Source: an uncultured Amphritea sp.
GTDB taxonomy: Bacteria > Pseudomonadota > Gammaproteobacteria > Pseudomonadales > Balneatricaceae
Assembly (NCBI RefSeq): GCF_937127095.1
Contig: NZ_CAKZLP010000055.1
Coordinates: 26,166 to 90,165 of the forward strand
Reading direction: 5' to 3'
Length of the DNA stretch: 64,000 nucleotides
Shown here: piece by piece, positions 56,711 to 64,000 of the stretch
How the letters are laid out: each line of letters starts with the position of its first letter
Numbering within the stretch: position 1 is the first letter of the stretch
Notes under the pieces: model-generated
Databases searched by the model: none
Seen by the model: only the letters and a program-made list of their open reading frames with translations
What the model was told of the DNA's origin: nothing
Made by a program: the position numbers and the translations under genes

Positions 56711-57757
56711 ATGACTCCTCTTCTGGAACTCCGATCTTTAGGCTGTGGCTATGACAACACCGTTATCGCTGAACAGCTGGATTTGCAACTGCAGGCGGGC
56801 GAAATAGCCTGCCTGTTAGGCCCCAGCGGTTGTGGCAAAACGACCGTGCTGCGGGCGATTGCCGGTTTTAATCCGCTGTTGTCTGGCGCTATTGTTCAGA
56901 ATGGCGAGGAGATCTCTGCTGTCGGTTTTATGCTGCCGCCGGAGCAGCGTGGCATCGGTGTCGTGTTTCAGGATTATGCACTGTTTCCCCATCTCAACGT
57001 GTTTGACAACATCGCGTTTGGTTTACACGCTCGCAGCGCTGCAGAAAAAAAACAGACCGTTGCTGAGATGTTGAAGCTGGTTGAACTGCCTGACCTTTCA
57101 TCCCGTTATCCCCATGAGCTTTCGGGTGGCCAGCAGCAGCGGGTGGCGCTGGCCCGGGCGCTGGCACCTAAACCTAAACTTCTGCTGATGGATGAACCAT
57201 TCTCCAATCTGGATACCGATCTGCGTAAACAGCTAGCGCTGGAGGTGCGAGCGATTTTAAAAGATCAGGGAATCGCCGCGATTATGGTGACCCACGATCA
57301 GCAGGAAGCCTTTGCTATTAGCGATAAACTGGGCATTCTGGCGCAGGGCAGGCTGCAGCAGTGGGGCACACCGACTGAGTTGTATTACCAACCGGCTAAC
57401 CCCCTGGTCGCGGGGTTTGTTGGCAAGGGCGAACTGTTTGACGCCGAATGTCTGAGTGAGACTACGGTGCAGACTGAGCTGGGTATCATTGAGTTTGCTG
57501 AGCCTTTTGGCGCGGTTACGGGTAAGCAACTCTCACTCTTTATCCGCCCTGCGGATATTCGGCCCAGTATAGAAAAGGGCAGTGTGATGGCCCGCGTTGA
57601 GCAGAAGGAGTTTCTCGGCAGTTCGGTGGTGTATCAGTTGCTCCTGCCCTCCGGACGGCGGGTCGAGTCAGAAATTTTTGAACCCCGAATGTTTGAGGTC
57701 GGCGCTCAGGTTTCTTTGCATGTTGCGGCTCATCGGCCGATAGCGTTTAGTGCCTGA
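56711..57757 (+). CDS. fbpC: iron(III) ABC transporter ATP-binding protein (FbpC-like)
   Basis: 348-aa ATPase of a periplasmic ferric-iron uptake system. It has Walker A LLGPSGCGKTTVLRA near residue 37, Q-loop VFQDYALFPHLNVFDNIAFG, signature LSGGQQQRVALARAL, Walker B LLLMDEPFSNLD, H-loop VTHDQQEA, and a C-terminal TOBE-like regulatory domain. It is on the plus strand, convergent with the permease gene that should be its partner, an unusual layout. It has its own Fur-box-like site. Spermidine/putrescine or sulfate transport are alternative annotations, but the permease and binding protein next to it point to iron. Confidence 0.9.
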   Translation: MTPLLELRSLGCGYDNTVIAEQLDLQLQAGEIACLLGPSGCGKTTVLRAIAGFNPLLSGAIVQNGEEISAVGFMLPPEQRGIGVVFQDYALFPHLNVFDNIAFGLHARSAAEKKQTVAEMLKLVELPDLSSRYPHELSGGQQQRVALARALAPKPKLLLMDEPFSNLDTDLRKQLALEVRAILKDQGIAAIMVTHDQQEAFAISDKLGILAQGRLQQWGTPTELYYQPANPLVAGFVGKGELFDAECLSETTVQTELGIIEFAEPFGAVTGKQLSLFIRPADIRPSIEKGSVMARVEQKEFLGSSVVYQLLLPSGRRVESEIFEPRMFEVGAQVSLHVAAHRPIAFSA

Positions 57758-57779
57758 TACTCTTAGCTATCTTAAGAGA

Positions 57780-59465
57780 TCAGTTGCTGTTGCGGGTGGA
57801 TGAAATAGTCCGGCTTAGCAGTATGACCGGAATAATCCCCACCAGAACGATCAGCAGGGCCGCCAGGGAGCAGGCCTCCAGCATCTCATCTGAGGCATAC
57901 TGGTAGACATAGGTCGCCAGGGTATCGTAGTTGAATGGCCGCAGGATCAGCGTTGCGGGCAACTCCTTCATGCAGTCAACAAATACCACCAGTGCAGCGG
58001 TTAGTATGCCGCCTTTTATCAATGGCAGATGAACTCTGATCAGGGTTTGCAGTGGCGAGAGCCCCAGTGAACGGGATGCCATATCCATGCTTTCGGTAAT
58101 CTTGTTAAGACTGGATTCTACCGAGCCTACCGATACCGCCAGAAAACGCACTACATAGGCGAAGATTACAGCGAAAGCGGTTCCGCTGAGCAACAGTCCG
58201 GTGGATAGATTGAAAAACTGCTCCATCCGGGCGTCGATAAAATTATCAAATGCCGCCAGCGGGATAATTACACCAATAGCTAGCACCGCGCCGGGCATGG
58301 CATACCCCAGACTGGAAAACTGTGCGGCCACCTTCAGGCTACTTTTTTTATGCAGCCGCTTTGAGTAAGCCAGCAGCAGCGCAATCATAATGGTCAGCAG
58401 CGCGGCACAACTGGAGAGGATAAAGCTATGGCTGGCATGGGTGATGAAGTCGTTGGTCCATAGTTGGTCGAAGTTGCTCAACGCATAACCGGTTAATACC
58501 CAAACCGGAATGATAAAGCCGGTGATCACCGGTAGCGCACAGAGTAGTGTTGCTCCCCAGGCGCGCCAGCCTGATAGTCTGTAGCCGGTGAGCGTCTTAT
58601 AGCGGTCAGCACTGTTAAACTGCCGTTGCTTCGCCCGGGCCAGTCGTTCCAGTGAGATCAGGATGACCACAAAGATCATCATCAGACTGGCGATCTGGGC
58701 GGCCCCGCCTAAGTTGCCCATATTCAGCCAGGTATCATAGATGCCTGCGCTCATACTTTTAACCGCAAAATAATCCACAGTGCCAAAATCATTTATGGTT
58801 TCCATCGACACCAGTGACAGGCCTACGGCGATGGCCGGGCGGGCGATTGGCAGGGAAACCCGGTAGAAACTTTGCCATGGCGTGCAGCCTAAGGTGCGAC
58901 TGGCGTCATGGATGGTGGTGGACTGCTCCAGAAAGGCGGCGCGGGTCAGTAGATAGATATAGGGATAGAGCACCATGGCCAGCATCAGAATCGCACCGCC
59001 GAGGGTGCGAATATCGGGAAACCAGTAATCCTGTGCGGTTTGCCAGCCGAATAGCTCCCGCAGGGCGATCTGTAACGCGCCGGAGTATTCCAGCAAGTCG
59101 GTGTACACATAGGCGATCACGTAGGCAGGTACGGCAAACGGCAGCAGCAGCGCCCATTCGAACAGGCGCCGGCCAGGAAAACGGCACATAGTCACCAGCC
59201 AGGCGCCGCAGACGCCGATAGCGATGGAGAGTGCCCCGACCCCGAGCATCAGCGCCAGGGTGGTGGTGATGTAAACTGGAAGAACGGTTTCCGCCAGGTG
59301 GGTCCAGATATTTTCCCGGGGGAACAGCGCCAGATAGAAAACAGACAGCACGGGCAACGCCACCATCAGGGCGGTACCCCAGGTGGTGCTATACCAGCCA
59401 AGCAGATAGCTGCCAGGCCTTTTGATTGTTGCGGTGATTTGTTGACGCTCCCTGATGCCCTGCAT
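57780..59465 (-). CDS. fbpB: iron(III) ABC transporter permease (FbpB-like, fused double domain)
   Basis: 561-aa inner-membrane protein with two homologous permease halves, each of about six helices, as in FbpB/HitB/SfuB. EAA-like loops are seen at DASRTLGCTPWQSFYRVSLPIARPAIAVG (first half, about residues 190-218) and MASRSLGLSPLQTLIRVHLPLIKGG (second half). It follows the binding-protein gene on the same strand, with an intrinsic terminator between them. The ATPase gene is convergent downstream. Confidence 0.92.
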   Translation of the reverse strand: MQGIRERQQITATIKRPGSYLLGWYSTTWGTALMVALPVLSVFYLALFPRENIWTHLAETVLPVYITTTLALMLGVGALSIAIGVCGAWLVTMCRFPGRRLFEWALLLPFAVPAYVIAYVYTDLLEYSGALQIALRELFGWQTAQDYWFPDIRTLGGAILMLAMVLYPYIYLLTRAAFLEQSTTIHDASRTLGCTPWQSFYRVSLPIARPAIAVGLSLVSMETINDFGTVDYFAVKSMSAGIYDTWLNMGNLGGAAQIASLMMIFVVILISLERLARAKQRQFNSADRYKTLTGYRLSGWRAWGATLLCALPVITGFIIPVWVLTGYALSNFDQLWTNDFITHASHSFILSSCAALLTIMIALLLAYSKRLHKKSSLKVAAQFSSLGYAMPGAVLAIGVIIPLAAFDNFIDARMEQFFNLSTGLLLSGTAFAVIFAYVVRFLAVSVGSVESSLNKITESMDMASRSLGLSPLQTLIRVHLPLIKGGILTAALVVFVDCMKELPATLILRPFNYDTLATYVYQYASDEMLEACSLAALLIVLVGIIPVILLSRTISSTRNSN

Positions 59466-59483
59466 AACTCTCTTCTGTTAACG

Positions 59484-59512
59484 AAAAAACGGTAGTACGA
59501 AGACTACCGTTT
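59484..59512 (-). terminator. intrinsic terminator between fbpA and fbpB
   Basis: Reading the minus strand, AAACGGTAGT (59512-59503) and ACTACCGTTT (59496-59487) enclose a 6-base loop and run into six T residues (59489-59484). It lies in the 88-base gap, so read-through should set permease level below that of the binding protein. Confidence 0.85.
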
Positions 59513-59553
59513 GGGTGGATGGTTGTCGATAACGCGCCTTAATCGTTGGCGGA

Positions 59554-60609
59554 TCAGTTATCGAAGCCCACTTTATCAGCCATTCGCGCAGCCTGTGCCC
59601 GCAGTTCGGCAATTTTTTGCAGGTTGATACTGTCCTGCTTAAAGTCGCCCATATACTGATCTAACAGTGGGGAGCGCTTGGTTCCCGGACGTACCGGAAA
59701 CTCAAAGTTAGCCTCAGCATACATCGACTGGGCCTGCTCTTCACTGAGAAATTCCATCAGTTTAATCGCATTCTCTTTATTCGGTGCATATTTGGTCAGT
59801 GCTGCTCCGGAGATACTCATATGTGCGCCACGATCATCCTGATTGGGGAAGATCAGGTTGACAGCGTTGGCCCACTCTTTCTGTTCTGGCTGCTCTTCAT
59901 TGGTGATCATCTTGCCAAAATAATAAGAGTTACCCAAAGCGATGTCGCAGACCCCCTCTTTAACGGCTTTAACCTGTGCCCGGTCGTTGCCCTGTGGTTT
60001 ACGTGCGAGGTTCGCTTTTAATCCTTCTAACCATTGCTCAGCCTCCGCTTCACCATGATGCGCAATCATCGAACCGATCAGTGACAGATTGTAGGTGTGT
60101 TTACCGCTGCGGGTACAGATACGACCTTTCCATTTAGGGTCTGCCAGCTCTTCATAGGTTTTAATCTCACCCTCTGCAACCCGTTCTTTAGAGGCGTAGA
60201 TCAGTCGGGTGCGGCTGGTAAGGCCGAACCAGTGGTTAGCCGGGTCGCGGTAGTGTGCAGGAATATTCTGCGTCAGAACTTCACTAACGACCGGCTGGGT
60301 CAACCCCTTTTCGACCACATCGTAGAGTGGCCCGATATCGGATGTCAGCACAATATCTGCAGGAGAGTTTTTGCCTTCATGTTGCAGACGTTCAATTAGC
60401 CCTTTTTTAGCAAAAATGACATTCGTTTTGATGCCCGTGTCTGCGGTGAACGCTTCGAGCATCGGCTGAATCAGGAACTGCTGGCGGTAGGAGTAGATAT
60501 TCACCTCATCCGCGGCGGAGACGTGAGTGGCTGCTAGCGTCAGCGGCAGAGTCAGCATCGCCAGTTTTTTAAAGTTTGTTTTTAAGTTTGTAGTTAAATT
60601 TTTACGCAT
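59554..60609 (-). CDS. fbpA: iron(III) ABC transporter periplasmic binding protein (FbpA/FutA-like)
   Basis: 351-aa exported ferric-iron binding protein. The signal peptide (about residues 1-32, TLPLTLAATHVSAA) precedes EVNIYSYRQQFLIQPMLEAF. It shows SPADIVLTSDIGPLYDVVEKG and the tyrosine pair in LGNSYYFGKM, which gives iron ligands in this family, with WKGRICTRSGKHTYN in the hinge region. Two Fur-box-like sites lie upstream. Confidence 0.92.
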   Translation of the reverse strand: MRKNLTTNLKTNFKKLAMLTLPLTLAATHVSAADEVNIYSYRQQFLIQPMLEAFTADTGIKTNVIFAKKGLIERLQHEGKNSPADIVLTSDIGPLYDVVEKGLTQPVVSEVLTQNIPAHYRDPANHWFGLTSRTRLIYASKERVAEGEIKTYEELADPKWKGRICTRSGKHTYNLSLIGSMIAHHGEAEAEQWLEGLKANLARKPQGNDRAQVKAVKEGVCDIALGNSYYFGKMITNEEQPEQKEWANAVNLIFPNQDDRGAHMSISGAALTKYAPNKENAIKLMEFLSEEQAQSMYAEANFEFPVRPGTKRSPLLDQYMGDFKQDSINLQKIAELRAQAARMADKVGFDN

Positions 60610-60660
60610 AATAGGGTTACCTGATTCAGATTATTGCATGTAACAAGTTCTTAATTGCTA

Positions 60661-60679
60661 ATGCGAACTATTCTTATTT
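60661..60679 (-). promoter_or_regulatory. weaker Fur-box-like site upstream of fbpA
   Basis: On the minus strand the site reads AAATAAGAATAGTTCGCAT, about 10 of 19 matches to the Fur consensus at the best offset. It sits between the stronger site and the fbpA start, where a promoter would be expected. Confidence 0.4.
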
Positions 60680-60705
60680 ATATCGAAATAAAAGTCAACC
60701 GTAAT

Positions 60706-60724
60706 GCGTATGATTCTCAATTAA
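60706..60724 (-). promoter_or_regulatory. Fur-box-like site upstream of fbpA
   Basis: On the minus strand the site reads TTAATTGAGAATCATACGC, sharing the GAGAATCAT core with the site upstream of fbpC; 11 of 19 positions match the Fur consensus. It lies about 100 bases before fbpA. Confidence 0.55.
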
Positions 60725-60754
60725 GTTGTTCGGGATGCTACAGACAGGCTGTTC

Positions 60755-61468
60755 TCAGATAGGGAAAAGTCGGGATAACAGCACCGGAACGGCATTTTCT
60801 ACCCTGAGAATCCGGGGGCCGATATGGATCGCTGTAAACCCGGCGCTTTGCAGCTTATTCACTTCATAAGGGATAAACCCTCCTTCAGGGCCAATAGCCA
60901 GCGTGGTAGCGATGTTTTCTGCAGCGGGGCAGATTTCGGCATTGTAAGGATGGGCAACCAGCGCCCGGGTATGTTGTGCAATTTCCGGCAGTTCATCTTC
61001 GACAAAGGGCTTAAAACGTTTGCGCAGATGAATTTCTGGCAGCAGGGTATCACCGGCTTGCTCAAGACCCAGTAATAGCTGTTCTGTTAAATATTGTTCA
61101 TGCAGCACCGGGCTTGACCAGTAACTCTTATCAACTTTGTATGAGTTGATAAGATAGATCTGCTTAACCCCCATGCTGGTGACGGTCTGCAGAGTACGCT
61201 TGAGCATTTTCGGGCGCGGCAGGGCCAGAATCAGCGTGATAGGCAGAGGTGGGGGCGGTTGTTTATCCAGTTTTATCTGCAGCGTGACCGATTGCTCTGC
61301 CAGGGTAATGACAGTCCCCAGACCGATATCGCCATCCAGCAGGCCAACCTTGAGTTGCTGGCCTTCAACCGGCTGATGAAACTGTTTGATATGGTGAAAA
61401 CGCCGGTCGCTGATAACAACGGTATCGGTTGCGATAAAATCAGTTTGGAAAAGCAGAATCAGATTCAT
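60755..61468 (-). CDS. rsmE: 16S rRNA (uracil(1498)-N(3))-methyltransferase
   Basis: SPOUT-class methyltransferase for U1498 of 16S rRNA. The 237-aa protein has an N-terminal PUA-like part (HHIKQFHQPVEGQQLKVGLLDG), LILALPRPKMLKRTLQTVTSMGVKQIYL, and the knot motifs LAIGPEGGFIPYEVNKLQSAGF and IHIGPRILRVENAVPVLLSRL. Length is close to the E. coli enzyme. It is not linked functionally to its neighbours. Confidence 0.95.
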   Translation of the reverse strand: MNLILLFQTDFIATDTVVISDRRFHHIKQFHQPVEGQQLKVGLLDGDIGLGTVITLAEQSVTLQIKLDKQPPPPLPITLILALPRPKMLKRTLQTVTSMGVKQIYLINSYKVDKSYWSSPVLHEQYLTEQLLLGLEQAGDTLLPEIHLRKRFKPFVEDELPEIAQHTRALVAHPYNAEICPAAENIATTLAIGPEGGFIPYEVNKLQSAGFTAIHIGPRILRVENAVPVLLSRLFPI

Positions 61469-61523
61469 GTCAGCCCGGCATGGTGGTTATTAAAGGCCGC
61501 CATTCTAAAGCAGCTTTATGACG

Positions 61524-63227
61524 TTAGCTATCGTCCATCTTTTTCAGTCGATAGGCCAGTGCGGGGCGTGTCAGTCCTAGCTTTCTGGCCGCTTTAGAAA
61601 CATTACCATTCGTCTGTGACATCGCTTCTTCAATCAGTTGCTGCTCCAGTTGCTCCAGATTGAAGTTGTCGACCAGCAGACGACTAACCGCTTCTGTGTC
61701 GTCAGCGGGTTGTTGCGCCCGCGTCTCTTCGCACAGTAAGCCTCTGCCATTAATAATATTCAGGGGATGAGAGGGTTCAGATAGCGAGGGAAAGAAACTG
61801 GCTAAACCGATGGTGTTGTTATTTTCAGTGAGAATAGCCCCCCGTTCGATCATATTTTCCAGCTCACGAATATTTCCCGGCCATTTATATTGCGTCAGTG
61901 CCTGCATCGCTTTATCAGACACTCCGGCCGTTTTCTTGTTATACAGTGCGCAATATTTTTTCAGAAAATGCTCTGTCAGCAGGGGGATATCTTCGGTGCG
62001 ATCCCGCAGTGGAGGGATATGCACTGGGTACACATTTAAGCGGTAAAACAGATCTGCTCTGAAACGCCCCTCCTGCACTGCGTTTTCGAGGTTTTCGTTA
62101 GTCGCAGCCACCACCCGCACATCAATTCGACGGGTTTTGATATCACCTACCCGTTCAAATTCAGACTCTTGCAGGACTCTCAGCAGCGACGCCTGTGCCC
62201 GGGGTGTCAGCTCAATCACCTCATCAAGGAAGATAGTGCCGTTATGCGCTCGTTCAAACTTGCCTTCGCGGGATTGAGTGGCGCCGGTATAGGCGCCTTT
62301 TTCCACTCCGAATAACTCAGCTTCAATAAGGTCTGGCGGGATACAGGCGCAGTTTACCGCAACAAAGGGTTTGTCTGCCCGGTCGCTGGAGCTGTGCAGG
62401 CCCCGCGCCACGATCTCTTTGCCGACACCGGTTTCTCCCTGTAACAGTACGCTGACTTTGCTTTTAGAGGCTTTTTTAATCAGGTTACAGACATTCCTGA
62501 ACGCCGCCGAGTGGCCCACGCTGTTAAACAGCAGATCTTCTTCCACCTCAGTGCTGCGAAACTGATCTTTCAGCGAACTGACTTCGTTTTGCAGCGCCAG
62601 TAGTTGTTCAATCATGGGATCTGGCAGCAGATATTTTTCAGTCTCGTCAGCATCGTCCCAGTCTTCTGCCAGACGGCCTTCAATATGGCAATGATCAGCG
62701 CCGGTTCCCGCGCACTGGGTTTCCCGGAAAATGATTTGACGGTTCATGTAGAAGGTGGAAAATCCGCTGGCGTAACCGATCAGTGTCCAGCAGATGGGTA
62801 CGTCTGATTTGCCATAATTGGCCAGATGCGCTTCTACTTCATGTGAGTTAAACCAGTCAAAAGCTGCATGGAAATAGCCGCTTTCAACGTCGAAATTCAG
62901 TGAAACAGGGGTTACTTTGACCATACCTTTGATCGCGTGCAGTTGTGGCCCGACCATAAACGCTTCTTCGGGCGTCATCTCCGGCCGGACTTTTTTGGCC
63001 AGTTCTGCATCGCGCCAGCCGCTATGGTAACCAAAGCGCATCAGAAAGCCTTTGGCCCGCTCCAAACCCATCGTCTGAATCAGTTCCTGTCGCAGCAGGC
63101 CCATCACCGACGAGTGGATCAGCAACATACGTTGCTCATCAAGCCAGATCTTTCCTTCGTCGTTTTCGAAACGTATCTGTTGCAGCAGATCCTGTGGATC
63201 CGGGAGTATGGGGTGTAGTTCAGTCAT
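61524..63227 (-). CDS. dmpR: sigma-54-dependent phenol-sensing activator (DmpR/MopR/PoxR type)
   Basis: 567-aa activator of phenol catabolism. An N-terminal XylR_N/V4R sensor (about residues 15-200) is followed by a linker, an AAA domain (Walker A GETGVGKE at 264-271; GAYTGA at 311-316, a variant of GAFTGA) and a Fis-type helix-turn-helix (NGNVSKAARKLGLTRPAL). With the start at 63227 every known MopR sensor residue is present at a constant offset of nine: His97, Phe123 and Trp125 (phenol pocket), and zinc ligands Cys146, Glu169, Cys172 and Cys180. An upstream in-frame ATG at 63287 would add 20 unlike residues. It is divergent from the hydroxylase genes it should control. Confidence 0.94.
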   Translation of the reverse strand: MTELHPILPDPQDLLQQIRFENDEGKIWLDEQRMLLIHSSVMGLLRQELIQTMGLERAKGFLMRFGYHSGWRDAELAKKVRPEMTPEEAFMVGPQLHAIKGMVKVTPVSLNFDVESGYFHAAFDWFNSHEVEAHLANYGKSDVPICWTLIGYASGFSTFYMNRQIIFRETQCAGTGADHCHIEGRLAEDWDDADETEKYLLPDPMIEQLLALQNEVSSLKDQFRSTEVEEDLLFNSVGHSAAFRNVCNLIKKASKSKVSVLLQGETGVGKEIVARGLHSSSDRADKPFVAVNCACIPPDLIEAELFGVEKGAYTGATQSREGKFERAHNGTIFLDEVIELTPRAQASLLRVLQESEFERVGDIKTRRIDVRVVAATNENLENAVQEGRFRADLFYRLNVYPVHIPPLRDRTEDIPLLTEHFLKKYCALYNKKTAGVSDKAMQALTQYKWPGNIRELENMIERGAILTENNNTIGLASFFPSLSEPSHPLNIINGRGLLCEETRAQQPADDTEAVSRLLVDNFNLEQLEQQLIEEAMSQTNGNVSKAARKLGLTRPALAYRLKKMDDS

Positions 63228-63411
63228 CACTTTGTACAGCTTAGTTATTGTTATTTTCTTTGTGCTCAGGGTTATAACCCTTTTCATTGTGACTCTATTT
63301 GTTGCACAAAAACAACACCCAATTTGTATCGCTCACTGCTTTGCCTGGCAGGGAATCACCCACCGCAGGAAAATGGGTGGCAGAGGTACAAGTTGATTTT
63401 TTCATGAAGTT

Positions 63412-63427
63412 TTAATCATTTGATCAG
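63412..63427 (+). promoter_or_regulatory. candidate activator binding site (UAS) for the phenol regulator
   Basis: TTAATCATTTGATCAG resembles the DmpR/MopR/PoxR site TTGATCAATTGATCAA (12 of 16). It lies about 140 bases upstream of the -24 element, a usual distance. A weaker neighbour, TTGATTTTTTCATGAA at 63393-63408, may be a second site. Confidence 0.55.
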
Positions 63428-63498
63428 TTTTCAGCCGAGAGGGTCAATGATATAAACCAGTAGCGATGAATGATCTTAAAATTTATTTATCCTTTTTA

Positions 63499-63511
63499 AA
63501 TCAGTGTATTA
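63499..63511 (+). promoter_or_regulatory. candidate IHF site
   Basis: AATCAGTGTATTA fits the IHF consensus WATCAANNNNTTR with one mismatch. It lies in AT-rich sequence between the activator site and the sigma-54 promoter, where a bend would help looping. Confidence 0.4.
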
Positions 63512-63550
63512 AATCTTGTCATTGTCTTTCTGTCAGGGTGTTCTTTTCGC

Positions 63551-63566
63551 TGGCACAGACGTTGCT
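63551..63566 (+). promoter_or_regulatory. sigma-54 (-24/-12) promoter of the phenol hydroxylase operon
   Basis: TGGCAC (63551-63556), five bases, then TTGCT (63562-63566) match the sigma-54 consensus with exact spacing of the GG and GC pairs. It lies about 40 bases before the first phenol hydroxylase gene. Confidence 0.92.
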
Positions 63567-63606
63567 CTATCACCTGTGATTAAAACTTAACGTCACAGGA
63601 GGCCCT

Positions 63607-63903
63607 ATGCCCGATCTGCAACTTCATACCCGTGAAGGCTCTGAGCATCGTCCCGGGTTCGATCAGCTGACCAAATATGTGCGGGTGCGCAGCTCCGTTA
63701 ATTCACGGTTTGTTGAGTTTGATTTTGCCATTGGTGACCCGACGCTGTTTGTTGAACTGATTATGCCTGAGAAGGCATTTAAGCGTTTCTGTGAGATCAA
63801 TGAAGTCGTTTTCATGACTGTTGAACAGCAGCAGGCAGTGGATATCGAGATGGAAAAATGGCGCTACGGCGAGGAGACCCTGATGGCAAAAAACCATAGC
63901 TGA
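63607..63903 (+). CDS. dmpK: phenol hydroxylase subunit P0 (DmpK-like assembly protein)
   Basis: 98-aa protein at the head of the multicomponent phenol hydroxylase operon. The family pattern KYVRVRSSVNSRFVEFDFAI, then GDPTLFVELIMPEKAF, is clear. In Pseudomonas, DmpK is not part of the active oxygenase but helps put iron into it. It has a strong AGGAGG at 63597-63602, the sigma-54 promoter just upstream, and the P1 oxygenase gene 61 bases downstream. Confidence 0.92.
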   Translation: MPDLQLHTREGSEHRPGFDQLTKYVRVRSSVNSRFVEFDFAIGDPTLFVELIMPEKAFKRFCEINEVVFMTVEQQQAVDIEMEKWRYGEETLMAKNHS

Positions 63904-63964
63904 CAGAGCTAACCGCTGCGCTGATAAATAAAAATAAATAACCCGAACAGAAGGGATCAAGCAA

Positions 63965-64000
63965 ATGACCATAGAGATCAAAACCGCAACGCTGGAGCCG
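63965..64000 (+). CDS. dmpL: phenol hydroxylase P1 oxygenase subunit, first 12 codons (cut by window edge)
   Basis: The window ends 12 codons into this gene. The residues MTIEIKTATLEP match the start of DmpL, the beta subunit of the diiron phenol hydroxylase, which follows dmpK in the standard operon. The call relies on this short match and on gene order. The rest of the operon (dmpM to dmpP and the meta-cleavage genes) would lie to the right. Confidence 0.75.
   Translation, partial: MTIEIKTATLEP

Noticed and set aside
57764..57785. Terminator between the convergent fbpC and fbpB genes
   Set aside because: CTCTTA and TAAGAG can pair but the stem is short and AT-rich, and no T-run follows on either strand.

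Overview
The window looks like the chromosome of a marine gammaproteobacterium of the Oceanospirillales type (Neptunomonas, Amphritea, Marinobacterium or Neptuniibacter relatives). This is inferred from Pseudomonas-like versions of FtsA, LpxC, SspA and PilA in their usual neighbourhoods, from the rsmI/lpoA/yraN/diaA/dolP block next to rnpB and the mraZ division cluster, and from a phenol-degradation locus at the right edge. No tRNA, rRNA, CRISPR array, insertion sequence or prophage was seen.

Layout. 1-6.7 kb (minus strand): a polysaccharide export operon (outer-membrane beta-barrel, short OPX protein, Wzc-like tyrosine autokinase, CpsB-type phosphatase, VpsP-like protein) running into galU and pgi. 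7.0-9.7 kb: molybdenum cofactor genes moaB-moeA-moaD-mobA. 9.7-11.5 kb: a GDT1-family membrane protein and a CidA/LrgB pair. 11.6-18.2 kb: zapE, rplM-rpsI, petABC (cytochrome bc1) and sspA-sspB, with intrinsic terminators between several units. 18.4-21.8 kb (minus): dolP, diaA, yraN, lpoA. 21.8-23.7 kb: rsmI, RNase P RNA and a tandem array copied from its 3' end. 24-42.2 kb: the complete dcw cluster from mraZ to lpxC, preceded by a recognisable promoter and a three-repeat MraZ operator. 42.4-47.4 kb: secA, argJ, mutT fused to a ThiE-like domain. 47.7-53.5 kb: yacG, coaE, pilD, pilC, pilB (minus) and divergent pilA. 54-56.6 kb: nadC, ampD, ampE. 56.7-60.6 kb: an iron(III) ABC transporter with Fur-box-like sites. 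60.7-64 kb: rsmE, a DmpR/MopR-type phenol sensor and the start of a phenol hydroxylase operon behind a sigma-54 promoter.

How the genes work together. Most of the window is housekeeping: envelope growth and division (dcw, lpoA, ampD/ampE, lpxC), protein export (secA), respiration (petABC) and translation (rplM, rpsI, rsmI, rsmE, rnpB). Accessory modules sit at the edges: exopolysaccharide export at the left, iron uptake and phenol catabolism at the right.

Most interesting signals: (1) seven extra tandem copies of the RNase P RNA 3' end, some still able to pair with its 5' strand; (2) a short OPX protein encoded next to a beta-barrel, which fits a composite polysaccharide translocon; (3) three families of small palindromic intergenic repeats, one carrying a 20-nt insert seen at two sites 36 kb apart; (4) intrinsic terminators inside sspA-sspB and fbpA-fbpB. 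Everything here was read by eye; no database search or folding program was run.
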